DNA of 7,018 bases from Sodalis-like endosymbiont of Proechinophthirus fluctus (GTDB lineage: Bacteria > Pseudomonadota > Gammaproteobacteria > Enterobacterales > Enterobacteriaceae): NCBI RefSeq assembly GCF_001602625.1, contig NZ_LECR01000037.1, positions 6,758 through 13,775 on the forward strand, written 5' to 3'. The number at the start of each line of letters is the position of its first letter. The stretch's first letter is position 1. A program made the translations under genes and the position numbers. Shown here piece by piece: positions 1 through 5,789 of the stretch. Under the pieces are notes generated by a model. That model was given only the letters and a program-made list of their open reading frames with translations. It made no database searches and had not been told where the DNA came from.

Positions 1-114
1 CAGTCTGCCGAACCTGGCCGCAACGCGCTGTGTAAAAATCTCCACGGTGAAAACGAATTGGCATTGGCGATATTCAATATCCTACAGTCTGGCTGCGATA
101 CCTATACACACTAA
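1..114 (+). CDS. lrhA: C-terminal end of probable LrhA/HexA-type LysR-family regulator (partial)
   Basis: Frame 1 is open from the left edge to TAA at 112-114, giving 37 residues. The stretch LCKNLHGENELALAIFNIL resembles, from memory, the C-terminal part of E. coli LrhA (LCYDPSSNNELAQVIYQAM), with LC, NELA and the hydrophobic helix in register. In E. coli lrhA lies directly upstream of nuoA, in the same direction and separated by several hundred bases, exactly as here. LrhA/HexA proteins are LysR-type transcription factors that repress flagellar, fimbrial or exoenzyme genes. Only the last part of the effector-binding domain is visible. The protein stops roughly 18-20 residues earlier than I recall for E. 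coli LrhA. Whether the rest of the gene is intact cannot be seen. Identification rests on a short alignment plus synteny, so it is moderate. Confidence 0.55.
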   Translation, partial: QSAEPGRNALCKNLHGENELALAIFNILQSGCDTYTH

Positions 115-142
115 AACCCTGTCGTCGCTTGCAGGGGAAGGG

Positions 143-194
143 AAAATATATTTATTATATATAAATAATATATATTATAAATAATAAAATAAAT
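143..194. other. 52-bp tract composed only of A and T
   Basis: Every base from 143 to 194 is A or T. Within it, 151-164 and 175-188 form an imperfect inverted repeat (13 of 14 positions pair, 10-nt loop). Just downstream, 187-193 and 199-205 (AAATAAA/TTTATTT) can pair around TCATG and are followed by a T run at 207-211. With a two-letter alphabet such pairing is likely by chance. The tract would be flexible, easily melted and a typical target for nucleoid proteins such as H-NS or IHF. That role is inference. Confidence 0.6.
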
Positions 195-301
195 CATGTT
201 TATTTATTTTTGACCTTTCAACATGGCAAAATCTGCTATTCTCCTCAATTGTTGATCCTCAGTATTATTTCTCCTACCACTTCTGCGCACGCTCGTGACT
301 C

Positions 302-334
302 ATTAATTAATAGGCGCAGCGCCTATTAATTAAT
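302..334. repeat. Perfect inverted repeat, 16-bp arms with one central base
   Basis: Arm ATTAATTAATAGGCGC (302-317) and its exact reverse complement (319-334) flank a single A at 318. The centre is GC-rich and the outer arms contain TTAATTAA. No T run follows on either strand, so it does not look like an intrinsic terminator. It could be an operator for a dimeric regulator, a cruciform-prone site or a mobile-element remnant; the sequence does not decide. The TTAATTAA arms partly resemble ArcA-box half sites. A second perfect palindrome begins two bases further on. Confidence 0.75.
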
Positions 335-336
335 AA

Positions 337-357
337 ATTAGAAATGCCATTTCTAAT
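337..357. repeat. Perfect inverted repeat, 10-bp arms with one central base
   Basis: Arm ATTAGAAATG (337-346) and its exact reverse complement (348-357) flank a single C at 347. It begins two bases after the larger palindrome at 302-334, and its right edge overlaps the IHF-like match at 355-367. The form (short arms, one-base centre) fits a dimeric regulator's operator, but I recognise no specific consensus. Confidence 0.7.
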
Positions 358-367
358 CAAAAACTTG
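355..367 (+). promoter_or_regulatory. IHF-consensus match
   Basis: The 13 bases AATCAAAAACTTG fit the IHF core consensus WATCAANNNNTTR at every fixed position. IHF is known to act on the E. coli nuo promoter. The match sits about 115 bp upstream of the best -10 element, a reasonable place for DNA bending that brings upstream regulators to RNA polymerase. The consensus is short and AT-rich, so chance occurrence in this region is possible. Confidence 0.4.
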
Positions 368-411
368 CAAAAAGGTGGTTATTTGCACAATAAAATCTAG
401 AAAATCTGTTG

Positions 412-433
412 AAATGTGTCCTAGATCATAAAA
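412..433 (+). promoter_or_regulatory. CRP-like binding site
   Basis: Positions 412-433 match about 16 of 22 bases of the ideal CRP site. They include AAATGTG on the left, the central CTAGATCA, and cores TGTGT (415-419) and TCATA (426-430) in place of TGTGA and TCACA. The centre (422/423) lies about 70 bp before the start point predicted from the TATAAT at 480-485. That is close to the -71.5 position used by class I CRP promoters. Catabolite control of a respiratory operon is plausible. Binding is inferred only. Confidence 0.4.
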
Positions 434-464
434 AGGGTTTACCTCTTAAGTCGATCCATAGGAT

Positions 465-485
465 TTTTCGCGAAAATAGTATAAT
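465..485 (+). promoter_or_regulatory. Candidate main nuo promoter: TATAAT -10 with adjacent TTTTCGCGAAAA dyad
   Basis: TATAAT at 480-485 is a perfect sigma-70 -10 hexamer; the predicted start is near 492, giving a leader of about 315 nt before nuoA. No recognisable -35 lies at the proper spacing (457-462 reads CATAGG), which suggests an activator-dependent promoter. Immediately upstream, inside the -10/-35 spacer, TTTTCGCGAAAA (465-476) is a perfect 12-bp palindrome and could be an operator whose occupation blocks polymerase. The CRP-like site lies at about -70. A long untranslated leader is consistent with what is known for E. coli nuo. Start point and use are unproven. Confidence 0.45.
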
Positions 486-602
486 TGGGCGTAACTTTTT
501 CTGACGAACGGGTCCTGGTCCATAAGCCGAATTTCAATTTTACTGCCTGACACAATTTAGCTTATTTCTTGCGCATTCTACGTTAATCGACTATTGCAGA
601 TG

Positions 603-612
603 TAAATTAACA
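603..612 (-). promoter_or_regulatory. ArcA-like box
   Basis: On the minus strand this reads TGTTAATTTA, matching the ArcA box WGTTAATTAW at 9 of 10 positions. A second GTTAAT lies nearby at 582-587 on the plus strand. ArcA represses nuo under oxygen limitation in E. coli, so a site in this region is expected. It lies downstream of the TATAAT candidate, as a repressor site could. The motif is short and AT-rich, so confidence is low. Confidence 0.3.
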
Positions 613-624
613 ATGGAGTTCATG

Positions 625-660
625 ATGTCTAAGTTGACAAAAGGCTATAAAAAGGAGTAA
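625..660 (+). other. Possible 11-residue leader ORF with good ribosome-binding site
   Basis: ATG at 625 opens MSKLTKGYKKE and stops at TAA 658-660. GGAG at 615-618 sits six bases before this ATG, a better-placed ribosome-binding site than nuoA itself has. In-frame ATGs at 622 and 613 allow 12 or 15 residues. The peptide is strongly basic (five Lys) and unlike anything I recognise. It lies in the predicted nuo leader about 150 nt before nuoA. It could be a regulatory leader peptide or chance. Confidence 0.2.
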
Positions 661-663
661 AAA
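634..663 (+). promoter_or_regulatory. Weak second promoter candidate closer to nuoA
   Basis: TTGACA at 634-639 is a perfect sigma-70 -35 hexamer. With an 18-bp spacer the -10 would be TAAAAA (658-663), only four of six matches. The start would be near 670, giving a leader of about 140 nt. It overlaps the tiny ORF at 625-660, so the two readings compete. E. coli nuo has been described with more than one promoter, but I cannot map this to either. Confidence 0.2.
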
Positions 664-807
664 ACTACAAATAATGGCTGTATATTTCATTGCCACACGG
701 CTCTTGCGGTTTCTTACTTCCTTCCCGTAAATCGATGTGATGCGTGTAAAACTGCCTATATCTAGGAGCAACCTACAAATCGTCACTTTTGATGAGTAGC
801 ATAGAGA

Positions 808-1245
808 ATGTCTATAACTACTGAAATTACTGCATATTATTTGGCTTTTGCCGTATTTATCCTGGGTGCATTTGGGCTGTGCGCCTTTATGCTCACCGGA
901 GGATTCCTCCTGGGCGGCCGCGCCCGGTCACCCTCGAAAAACATGCCGTTTGAATCCGGGATCGATCCGGTTGGCACCGCGAGATTACGCCTTTCAGCTA
1001 AATTTTACCTGGTGGCGATGTTTTTCGTTATTTTCGACGTTGAAGCCCTCTATTTGTACGCCTGGGCTACCGCCATCCGCGAAGCGGGCTGGGTAGGTTT
1101 TATAGAGGCGACTATTTTTACTCTTATCCTGTTGGCAGGTTTGGTTTACCTGGTGCGTATTGGCGCGCTTGACTGGACGCCGGAATGTTCCCGGCGTTTG
1201 CGCCGGGCAGGCCCGATTGGCGAACTCCCCCGTTATAAACGGTAA
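808..1245 (+). CDS. nuoA: NADH-quinone oxidoreductase subunit A (ND3 homologue)
   Basis: NuoA is a small inner-membrane subunit of complex I at the junction between the quinone cavity and the proton-pumping arm. The 145-residue product matches E. coli NuoA almost throughout. Three membrane helices are visible at about 9-33, 64-86 and 96-118. The long first loop carries the conserved PFESGIDP segment (47-54), where Ser replaces the Cys seen in mitochondrial ND3. Helix 2 carries FDVE with Asp77 and Glu79, the family's conserved acidic pair. The C-terminal tail after DWTP (about 122-145) diverges from E. coli. ATG 808 is chosen because an in-frame TAG lies at 802-804. The ribosome-binding site is weak (GATGAG at 791-796 at best). 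It is the first gene of the operon, and nuoB follows after 15 bp. Confidence 0.97.
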   Translation: MSITTEITAYYLAFAVFILGAFGLCAFMLTGGFLLGGRARSPSKNMPFESGIDPVGTARLRLSAKFYLVAMFFVIFDVEALYLYAWATAIREAGWVGFIEATIFTLILLAGLVYLVRIGALDWTPECSRRLRRAGPIGELPRYKR

Positions 1246-1260
1246 CAGCGAGGCAGCAAA

Positions 1261-1935
1261 ATGGATTATACCCTCACCCGAGCAGAGCCGGACGGTGGCA
1301 ACGAGCAGTATCCCCTGCAAGAACAGGAAATCGTGGCGGATCCGCTGGAGCAACATGTTCATCGCAGTGTTTATCTCGGCAAACTTAAGAGCACGCTGCA
1401 CAATGTGGTGAACTGGGGACGTGGCAATTCTCTTTGGCCCTACAATTTCGGCCTCTCCTGCTGCTATGTCGAAATGACCACCTCGTTTACCGCCGTGCAC
1501 GATGTAGCGCGCTTCGGGTCGGAAGTCATACGCGCCTCACCGCGCCAGGCGGATTTCATGGTGGTAGCGGGCACGCCTTTCACCAAGATGGCTCCAGTCA
1601 TCCGGCGTCTGTACGACCAAATGCTAGAGCCGAAATGGGTTATCTCCATGGGTGCCTGCGCTAATTCCGGTGGGATGTACGATATTTATTCCGTGGTGCA
1701 GGGGGTCGATAAATTCCTGCCAGTGGATGTTTACATTCCCGGCTGTCCGCCGCGCCCTGAGGCCTACATCCAGGCGCTGCTGCTACTCAAGGAGTCTATT
1801 GGTAAAGAACGCCGTCCACTCTCCTGGGTTATGGGCGATCAGGGTGTCTATCGCGCCAATATGGAGTCGGAACGTCAACGTAAGCGTGGTGAACGCGTCG
1901 GGGTCACCCATCTGCGAACGCCCGACGAAATCTAA
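1261..1935 (+). CDS. nuoB: NADH-quinone oxidoreductase subunit B (PSST homologue, cluster N2)
   Basis: NuoB is a cytoplasmic-face subunit that carries [4Fe-4S] cluster N2, the last electron carrier before ubiquinone. The four ligands are present: the tandem Cys67-Cys68 (GLSCCYVE), Cys133 (MGACANS) and Cys162 (PGCPPRPE). These equal E. coli Cys63, 64, 129 and 158 shifted by four. The shift comes from a four-residue insertion in the N-terminal region: [15 protein letters not shown] (40-54) where E. coli has GKLNDMVNWGR. Pro106 (GTPFTKM) replaces the Cys I recall in E. coli; that residue is not an N2 ligand. The product is 224 residues against 220 in E. coli. GAGG at 1250-1253 lies seven bases before the ATG. 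A 78-bp gap with a stem-loop separates it from nuoCD. Confidence 0.97.
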   Translation: MDYTLTRAEPDGGNEQYPLQEQEIVADPLEQHVHRSVYLGKLKSTLHNVVNWGRGNSLWPYNFGLSCCYVEMTTSFTAVHDVARFGSEVIRASPRQADFMVVAGTPFTKMAPVIRRLYDQMLEPKWVISMGACANSGGMYDIYSVVQGVDKFLPVDVYIPGCPPRPEAYIQALLLLKESIGKERRPLSWVMGDQGVYRANMESERQRKRGERVGVTHLRTPDEI

Positions 1936-1945
1936 CGCACGGATA

Positions 1946-1990
1946 CGCATGCCGGTCTCGGCGGATAAGCGCAGCGGCATGTGCCGGCAC
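1946..1990. repeat. Stem-loop between nuoB and nuoC, REP-like
   Basis: Positions 1946-1954 (CGCATGCCG) pair with 1975-1983 (CGGCATGTG), nine pairs with one G-T, around a 20-nt loop. A second perfect palindrome, GTGCCGGCAC (1981-1990), overlaps the right arm. Read on the minus strand, CGCTTATCCGCC resembles the CGCCTTATCCGGCC core of enterobacterial REP elements, though imperfectly. It could stabilise the upstream mRNA end or adjust relative expression of nuoB and nuoCD. No T run follows, so it is unlikely to terminate transcription. Confidence 0.45.
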
Positions 1991-2013
1991 AGCCAAATGT
2001 GGTGAAGATAATT

Positions 2014-3813
2014 ATGACAGAGTTGATGACGCAAAATTCCGCTATGCCGGCCTGGCAATCGCAGGATCATCTTAATGATCCTGCGATTGGCGAGTTGTGT
2101 AATCATTTCGGCCAGGACGCATTAAGAGTGCAGCAAACTCGTACAGGGATTCCGGTCGTGTGGGTGAAGCGCGAGCATATCCTCAACGTGTTAACCTTCT
2201 TGAAAAAGCTGCCGAAACCTTACGTGATGCTCTATGATCTGCACGGGGTGGACGAGCGTCTGCGTACCCACCGCCAGGGCCTGCCAGCAGCGGATTTTAC
2301 TGTTCTCTACCATCTGATTTCCATCGATCGCAATCGCGATATTGTGTTAAAAGTAGCTCTACTGGAAAAAGATCTTCGCCTGCCTACCTGTACCCTTATT
2401 TTCCCCAATGCTAACTGGTATGAGCGCGAAACCTGGGAGATGTTTGGCATGACCTTTGACGGCCACCCGCACCTGACCCGCATCATGATGCCGAAGAGCT
2501 GGGAAGGACATCCTCTGCGTAAAGATTATCCAGCACGCGCTACAGAATTCGATCCCTTCATCCTCACCAAGCAAAAAGAAGATTTGGAAATGGAAGGGCT
2601 GACCTTCAAGCCGGAAGAGTGGGGTATGAAGCGAAGCACAGATAACGAGGACTTCATGTTCCTCAACCTGGGGCCGAACCACCCTTCCACCCACGGTGCC
2701 TTCCGTATCATCTTGCAGCTCGACGGTGAAGAGATTATCGATTGCGTGCCCGATATCGGTTATCACCATCGCGGCGCTGAAAAGATGGGCGAGCGCCAGT
2801 CCTGGCATAGTTATATTCCTTATACCGACCGTGTCGAATATCTCGGTGGCTGCGTCAACGAAATGCCTTATGTACTGGCGGTAGAAAAGCTGGCCGGCAT
2901 TGTGGTGCCCGACCGCGTCAACGTCATCCGGGTAATGCTGTCGGAGCTGTTCCGCATCAATAGCCACCTGCTGTACATCAGTACTTACATTCAGGACATC
3001 GGCGGGATGACACCAGTCTTCCTGGCGTTTACCGATCGTCAGAAAATTTATGATGTCGTCGAGGTAATTACCGGTTTTCGCATGCATCCCGCTTGGTTCC
3101 GCATCGGCGGCGTGGCGCACGATCTACCGCGTGGTTGGGAAGGTCTGCTACGTGAATTCCTCAAATGGCTGCCGAAACGTCTGGACAGCTATGTCAAAGC
3201 AGCGCTGAGAAATAGCGTGTTGCGCGCCCGCGCTGAGGGCGTCGCCGCCTACGGCGCGAAAGAGGCGCTGGACTGGGGCGTGACCGGCGCGGCGCTACGC
3301 GCCACCGGCATCGATTTCGACGTGCGTAAATGGCGTCCTTATTCCGGTTATGAAAACTTCGACTTCGAGGTGCCAGTGGGAGATGGCGTGAGCGACTGCT
3401 ATAGCCGCGTGATGCTGAAAGTGGAAGAGATGCGCCAAAGCCTGCGCATCCTCGAGCAGTGCCTGAATAATATGCCGGCGGGGCCGTTCAAAGCTGACCA
3501 TCCGCTGACCACGCCACCACCGAAAGAGCGTACGCTGCAGCATATCGAGACTCTTATCACTCACTTCCTGCAGGTTTCTTGGGGACCGGTGATGCCAGCT
3601 AACGAATCATTCCAAATGATCGAGGCTACCAAGGGCATCAATAGCTATTACCTAACTAGCGATGGCAGCACGATGAGCTACCGGACTCGTATCCGCACGC
3701 CCAGTTTCCCTCATCTGCAGCAGATCCCCTCGGTTATTCGAGGCAGTCTAGTATCTGATTTGATCGTATATCTGGGCAGTATTGATTTCGTTATGTCAGA
3801 TGTGGACCGCTAA
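2014..3813 (+). CDS. nuoC: NADH-quinone oxidoreductase fused subunits C/D
   Basis: This is the fused NuoCD (nuoCD) protein typical of enterobacteria, 599 residues against 600 in E. coli. The NuoC part (30-kDa homologue, about 1-190) contains [18 protein letters not shown] and the RIMMP...GHPLRKDYP signature. The NuoD part (49-kDa homologue, about 210-599) forms the quinone site with NuoB. His223 and His227 lie in NHPSTHG and Tyr276 in DRVEYLGG; they correspond to the conserved quinone-site residues (E. coli His224, His228, Tyr277). The C-terminus FVMSDVDR is complete. ATG 2014 is chosen because E. coli similarity begins there (MTELMTQ against MTDLTAQ) and GGTGA at 2001-2005 is a usable ribosome-binding site. 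An in-frame GTG at 1981 would add 11 residues but lies inside the nuoB-nuoC stem-loop. The stop is two bases before nuoE, implying translational coupling. Confidence 0.97.
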   Translation: MTELMTQNSAMPAWQSQDHLNDPAIGELCNHFGQDALRVQQTRTGIPVVWVKREHILNVLTFLKKLPKPYVMLYDLHGVDERLRTHRQGLPAADFTVLYHLISIDRNRDIVLKVALLEKDLRLPTCTLIFPNANWYERETWEMFGMTFDGHPHLTRIMMPKSWEGHPLRKDYPARATEFDPFILTKQKEDLEMEGLTFKPEEWGMKRSTDNEDFMFLNLGPNHPSTHGAFRIILQLDGEEIIDCVPDIGYHHRGAEKMGERQSWHSYIPYTDRVEYLGGCVNEMPYVLAVEKLAGIVVPDRVNVIRVMLSELFRINSHLLYISTYIQDIGGMTPVFLAFTDRQKIYDVVEVITGFRMHPAWFRIGGVAHDLPRGWEGLLREFLKWLPKRLDSYVKAALRNSVLRARAEGVAAYGAKEALDWGVTGAALRATGIDFDVRKWRPYSGYENFDFEVPVGDGVSDCYSRVMLKVEEMRQSLRILEQCLNNMPAGPFKADHPLTTPPPKERTLQHIETLITHFLQVSWGPVMPANESFQMIEATKGINSYYLTSDGSTMSYRTRIRTPSFPHLQQIPSVIRGSLVSDLIVYLGSIDFVMSDVDR

Positions 3814-3815
3814 TT

Positions 3816-4346
3816 ATGAAACAACAGCAAGATACCCCCAAGCATGTGGTGGCGAGGCTGGATGCCGCCACCGAAACTTTTGAGCTGAGTCGTGAAGAGA
3901 GCGAAGCCATCGAGCGTGAGAAGCACTATTACGAGGATGCGCGCGCTGCCTTAATCGAAGCTCTAAAAATCGTGCAAAAGAACCGCGGCTGGGTGCCAGA
4001 CGGGGCTATTATAGCCATCGCCCAGGTGCTGGGCATTCCCAGCAGCGATGTAGAAGGGGTAGCCACTTTTTATAGCCAGATTTTCCGCCAGCCGGTGGGC
4101 CGTCACGTTATCCGCTATTGCGATAGCGTGGTCTGCTATATTACTGGTTATCAGGGCATTCAGGCCGCGCTTGAGCAGTCGCTGAACGTCAAGCCTGGCC
4201 AGACAACGCCAGATGGCCGGTTCACTCTATTGCCTACCTGCTGTTTGGGCAATTGTGATAAGGGGCCGACCATGATGGTGGATGATGATACCCACGTGCA
4301 TCTGACGCCGGAAGGCATTTGTTCTCTGCTGGGGCAATATCGATGA
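3816..4346 (+). CDS. nuoE: NADH-quinone oxidoreductase subunit E (24-kDa homologue, cluster N1a)
   Basis: NuoE is a soluble subunit of the NADH dehydrogenase module, carrying the [2Fe-2S] cluster N1a next to NuoF. It has the thioredoxin-like 2Fe-2S fold. The ligands are Cys102 and Cys107 (YCDSVVC) and Cys143 and Cys147 (TCCLGNC), matching E. coli Cys92, 97, 133 and 137. The segment [19 protein letters not shown] (79-97) is a strong family signature. The protein is 176 residues, about ten longer than E. coli, all at the variable N-terminus ([20 protein letters not shown]). No obvious ribosome-binding site precedes ATG 3816. With nuoCD ending two bases upstream (TAATTATG), initiation probably depends on coupling. 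The stop overlaps the nuoF start by four bases (ATGA, 4343-4346). Confidence 0.96.
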   Translation: MKQQQDTPKHVVARLDAATETFELSREESEAIEREKHYYEDARAALIEALKIVQKNRGWVPDGAIIAIAQVLGIPSSDVEGVATFYSQIFRQPVGRHVIRYCDSVVCYITGYQGIQAALEQSLNVKPGQTTPDGRFTLLPTCCLGNCDKGPTMMVDDDTHVHLTPEGICSLLGQYR

Positions 4347-5692
4347 CTAAAACCATTGTCCGCTTGGCGGAAACACACCCGCTTACCTGGCGGCTGCGTG
4401 ATGACCATCAGCCTGTGTGGCTAGACGAATATCAGAGCAAAAACGGCTATGTCGGTGCGCTTAAGGCTTTAAGTGGCATGGCGGAGAATGATATCGTCAC
4501 GTTGGTGAAAGACTCCGGCCTGAAAGGACGCGGCGGAGCAGGATTTCCCACCGGCCTGAAGTGGAGCCTGATGCCGGAAGATCCCACCATGAACATTCGC
4601 TATTTGCTGTGCAACGCCGATGAAATGGAGCCAGGCACCTATAAAGACCGTATGCTGATGGAGCAATTACCCCATCTGCTGGTGGAGGGGATGCTGATCG
4701 CCGCCTTCGCGCTGAAAGCCTACCACGGTTATATATTCCTGCGCGGCGAGTATATCGAAGCGGCAGTGAACCTGCACCGCGCGATAGCCGAGGCTACCGA
4801 AGCCGGCTGGCTGGGCAGAAATATTCTGGGAAGCGGTTTTGACTTTGAGCTTATCGTCCACACCGGCGCCGGGCGCTATATTTGCGGAGAAGAAACCGCG
4901 CTCATTAATTCTCTGGAAGGCCGCCGTGCCAATCCGCGCTCAAAACCGCCGTTTCCCGCCAGCGCAGGCGCTTGGGGTAAACCCACCTGCGTCAATAACG
5001 TCGAAACCTTATGCAACGTGCCGGCTATCATTGAGTATGGGGTGGACTGGTATAAGGGTATCACCGCTGGCAAGAGCAGCGATGCCGGCACCAAGTTAAT
5101 GGGTTTCTCTGGCCGGGTAAAGAATCCCGGCGTCTGGGAACTGCCGTTTGGCATTACCGCGCGCGAGATCCTCGAGGATTACGCTGGCGGTATGCGCGAT
5201 GGCTTTACCCTGAAAGCCTGGCAACCCGGCGGCGCCGGCACCGATTTCCTGACCCAGGATCATCTGGATCTGCCGATGGACTTCGAGAATATCAGCAAAG
5301 CGGGCAGCCGGCTCGGCACTGCATTGGCAATGGCGGTGGATAATGAAATCAACATGGTGTCGTTAACGCGCAATATAGAAGAGTTTTTTGCCCGGGAATC
5401 CTGCGGTTGGTGTACGCCGTGCCGCGATGGCCTACCGTGGAGCGTCAAACTGCTGCGCGCACTCGAAAGCGGTAAGGGACAGCCGGGAGATATTGAAACC
5501 CTGGAGCAGCTGTGCGGTTTCCTTGGCCCAGGAAAAACCTTCTGCGCTCATGCGCCGGGGGCGATGGAGCCGATGCAAAGTGCGATTAAGTATTTCCGCT
5601 CCGAGTTTGAGGCGGGCATCAGCGCCGACTTACTGAGCAACACCTGCGCCATTGCCGGTGTGCAGCCCAACCTATTAAAAGCGCGCTGGTAA
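4343..5692 (+). CDS. nuoF: NADH-quinone oxidoreductase subunit F (51-kDa homologue; NADH, FMN, cluster N3)
   Basis: NuoF is the NADH-oxidising subunit. It binds NADH and FMN and passes electrons to [4Fe-4S] cluster N3. From ATG 4343 it is 449 residues (E. coli 445). The glycine-rich [16 protein letters not shown] (59-74) and [19 protein letters not shown] (175-193) are the nucleotide/FMN-binding segments. [13 protein letters not shown] (91-103) is also conserved. N3 ligands are Cys354, Cys357 and Cys360 ([12 protein letters not shown]) and Cys401 (TFCAHAPGA). The region about 430-440 ([14 protein letters not shown]) differs from E. coli in sequence and length. A TTG at 4319 would add eight residues, but ATG 4343 gives the E. 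coli-like start [18 protein letters not shown] and the typical ATGA overlap with nuoE. A 95-bp gap to nuoG follows. Confidence 0.97.
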   Translation: MTKTIVRLAETHPLTWRLRDDHQPVWLDEYQSKNGYVGALKALSGMAENDIVTLVKDSGLKGRGGAGFPTGLKWSLMPEDPTMNIRYLLCNADEMEPGTYKDRMLMEQLPHLLVEGMLIAAFALKAYHGYIFLRGEYIEAAVNLHRAIAEATEAGWLGRNILGSGFDFELIVHTGAGRYICGEETALINSLEGRRANPRSKPPFPASAGAWGKPTCVNNVETLCNVPAIIEYGVDWYKGITAGKSSDAGTKLMGFSGRVKNPGVWELPFGITAREILEDYAGGMRDGFTLKAWQPGGAGTDFLTQDHLDLPMDFENISKAGSRLGTALAMAVDNEINMVSLTRNIEEFFARESCGWCTPCRDGLPWSVKLLRALESGKGQPGDIETLEQLCGFLGPGKTFCAHAPGAMEPMQSAIKYFRSEFEAGISADLLSNTCAIAGVQPNLLKARW

Positions 5693-5713
5693 TTGTCCAT
5701 GTGGAACGAGCGG

Positions 5714-5789
5714 GTCAGGTAGGCGCACGCGCTTCGCACTCTGAACGCATTTTTGATTAACGCCCAGCCTTTGGCGGGCCTCACCTGAT
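5714..5789 (+). promoter_or_regulatory. Possible RNA structure sequestering the nuoG start
   Basis: In the nuoF-nuoG gap, 5714-5724 (GTCAGGTAGGC without its first base) can pair with 5778-5789. The ten Watson-Crick pairs are C5724-G5778 to A5721-T5781, then T5720-A5783 to T5715-A5788, with one bulged C at 5782 and a G-T pair at the end. The right arm includes the first bases of the nuoG ATG (5788). The loop is about 53 nt. If it forms, it would hide the first start codon while leaving the in-frame ATG at 5803 free. It is seen by inspection only; stability was not calculated. Confidence 0.3.

Larger units (their letters stand above)
115..807. other. Long AT-rich intergenic/regulatory region upstream of nuoA
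   Basis: This 693-bp stretch separates the probable lrhA end from nuoA. It has no ORF of convincing length on either strand. It is clearly richer in A and T than the nuo genes. The length matches my recollection of the E. coli lrhA-nuoA gap, which carries the nuo promoter and sites for global regulators such as ArcA, NarL, Fis and IHF. Its elements are listed separately: the A/T-only tract, tandem palindromes, IHF-like, CRP-like and ArcA-like sites, the -10 element and a tiny ORF. About 195-300 and 490-600 hold nothing I can name. Confidence 0.8.

Noticed and set aside
117..136. Short hairpin CCCTG/CAGGG just after the lrhA stop as a terminator
   Set aside because: Only five firm pairs with an eight-base loop and no T run directly after it; too weak to call a terminator.
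440..446. TACCTCT, a match to the NarL heptamer TACYYMT
   Set aside because: A single seven-base degenerate match with no inverted partner at 7-2-7 spacing; expected by chance, although NarL does regulate E. coli nuo.
674..730. 18-codon ORF (MAVYFIATRLLRF...) in the nuoA leader
   Set aside because: The nearest ribosome-binding-like GGAG (654-657) is 16 bases away, too far, and nothing else supports it.
994..1500. 168-codon open frame on the minus strand across nuoA-nuoB
   Set aside because: Antisense shadow of two well-supported genes, with no family similarity and no sensible start context.
1652..2005. 117-codon plus-strand open frame spanning the end of nuoB
   Set aside because: Out of frame with nuoB, low-complexity arginine/serine-rich translation typical of a shadow frame.
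1981..2013. GTG 1981 as the true nuoC start
   Set aside because: The extra 11 residues have little counterpart in E. coli and lie in the stem-loop region; ATG 2014 has better similarity and a usable ribosome-binding site.
2359..3120. 253-codon open frame on the minus strand
   Set aside because: It lies wholly antisense to the highly conserved nuoCD coding sequence, has no recognisable domain, and is explained by codon bias of the real gene.
5761..5776. CGCC/GGCG hairpin before nuoG as a terminator
   Set aside because: Four pairs only, and no T run after it; the operon clearly continues.
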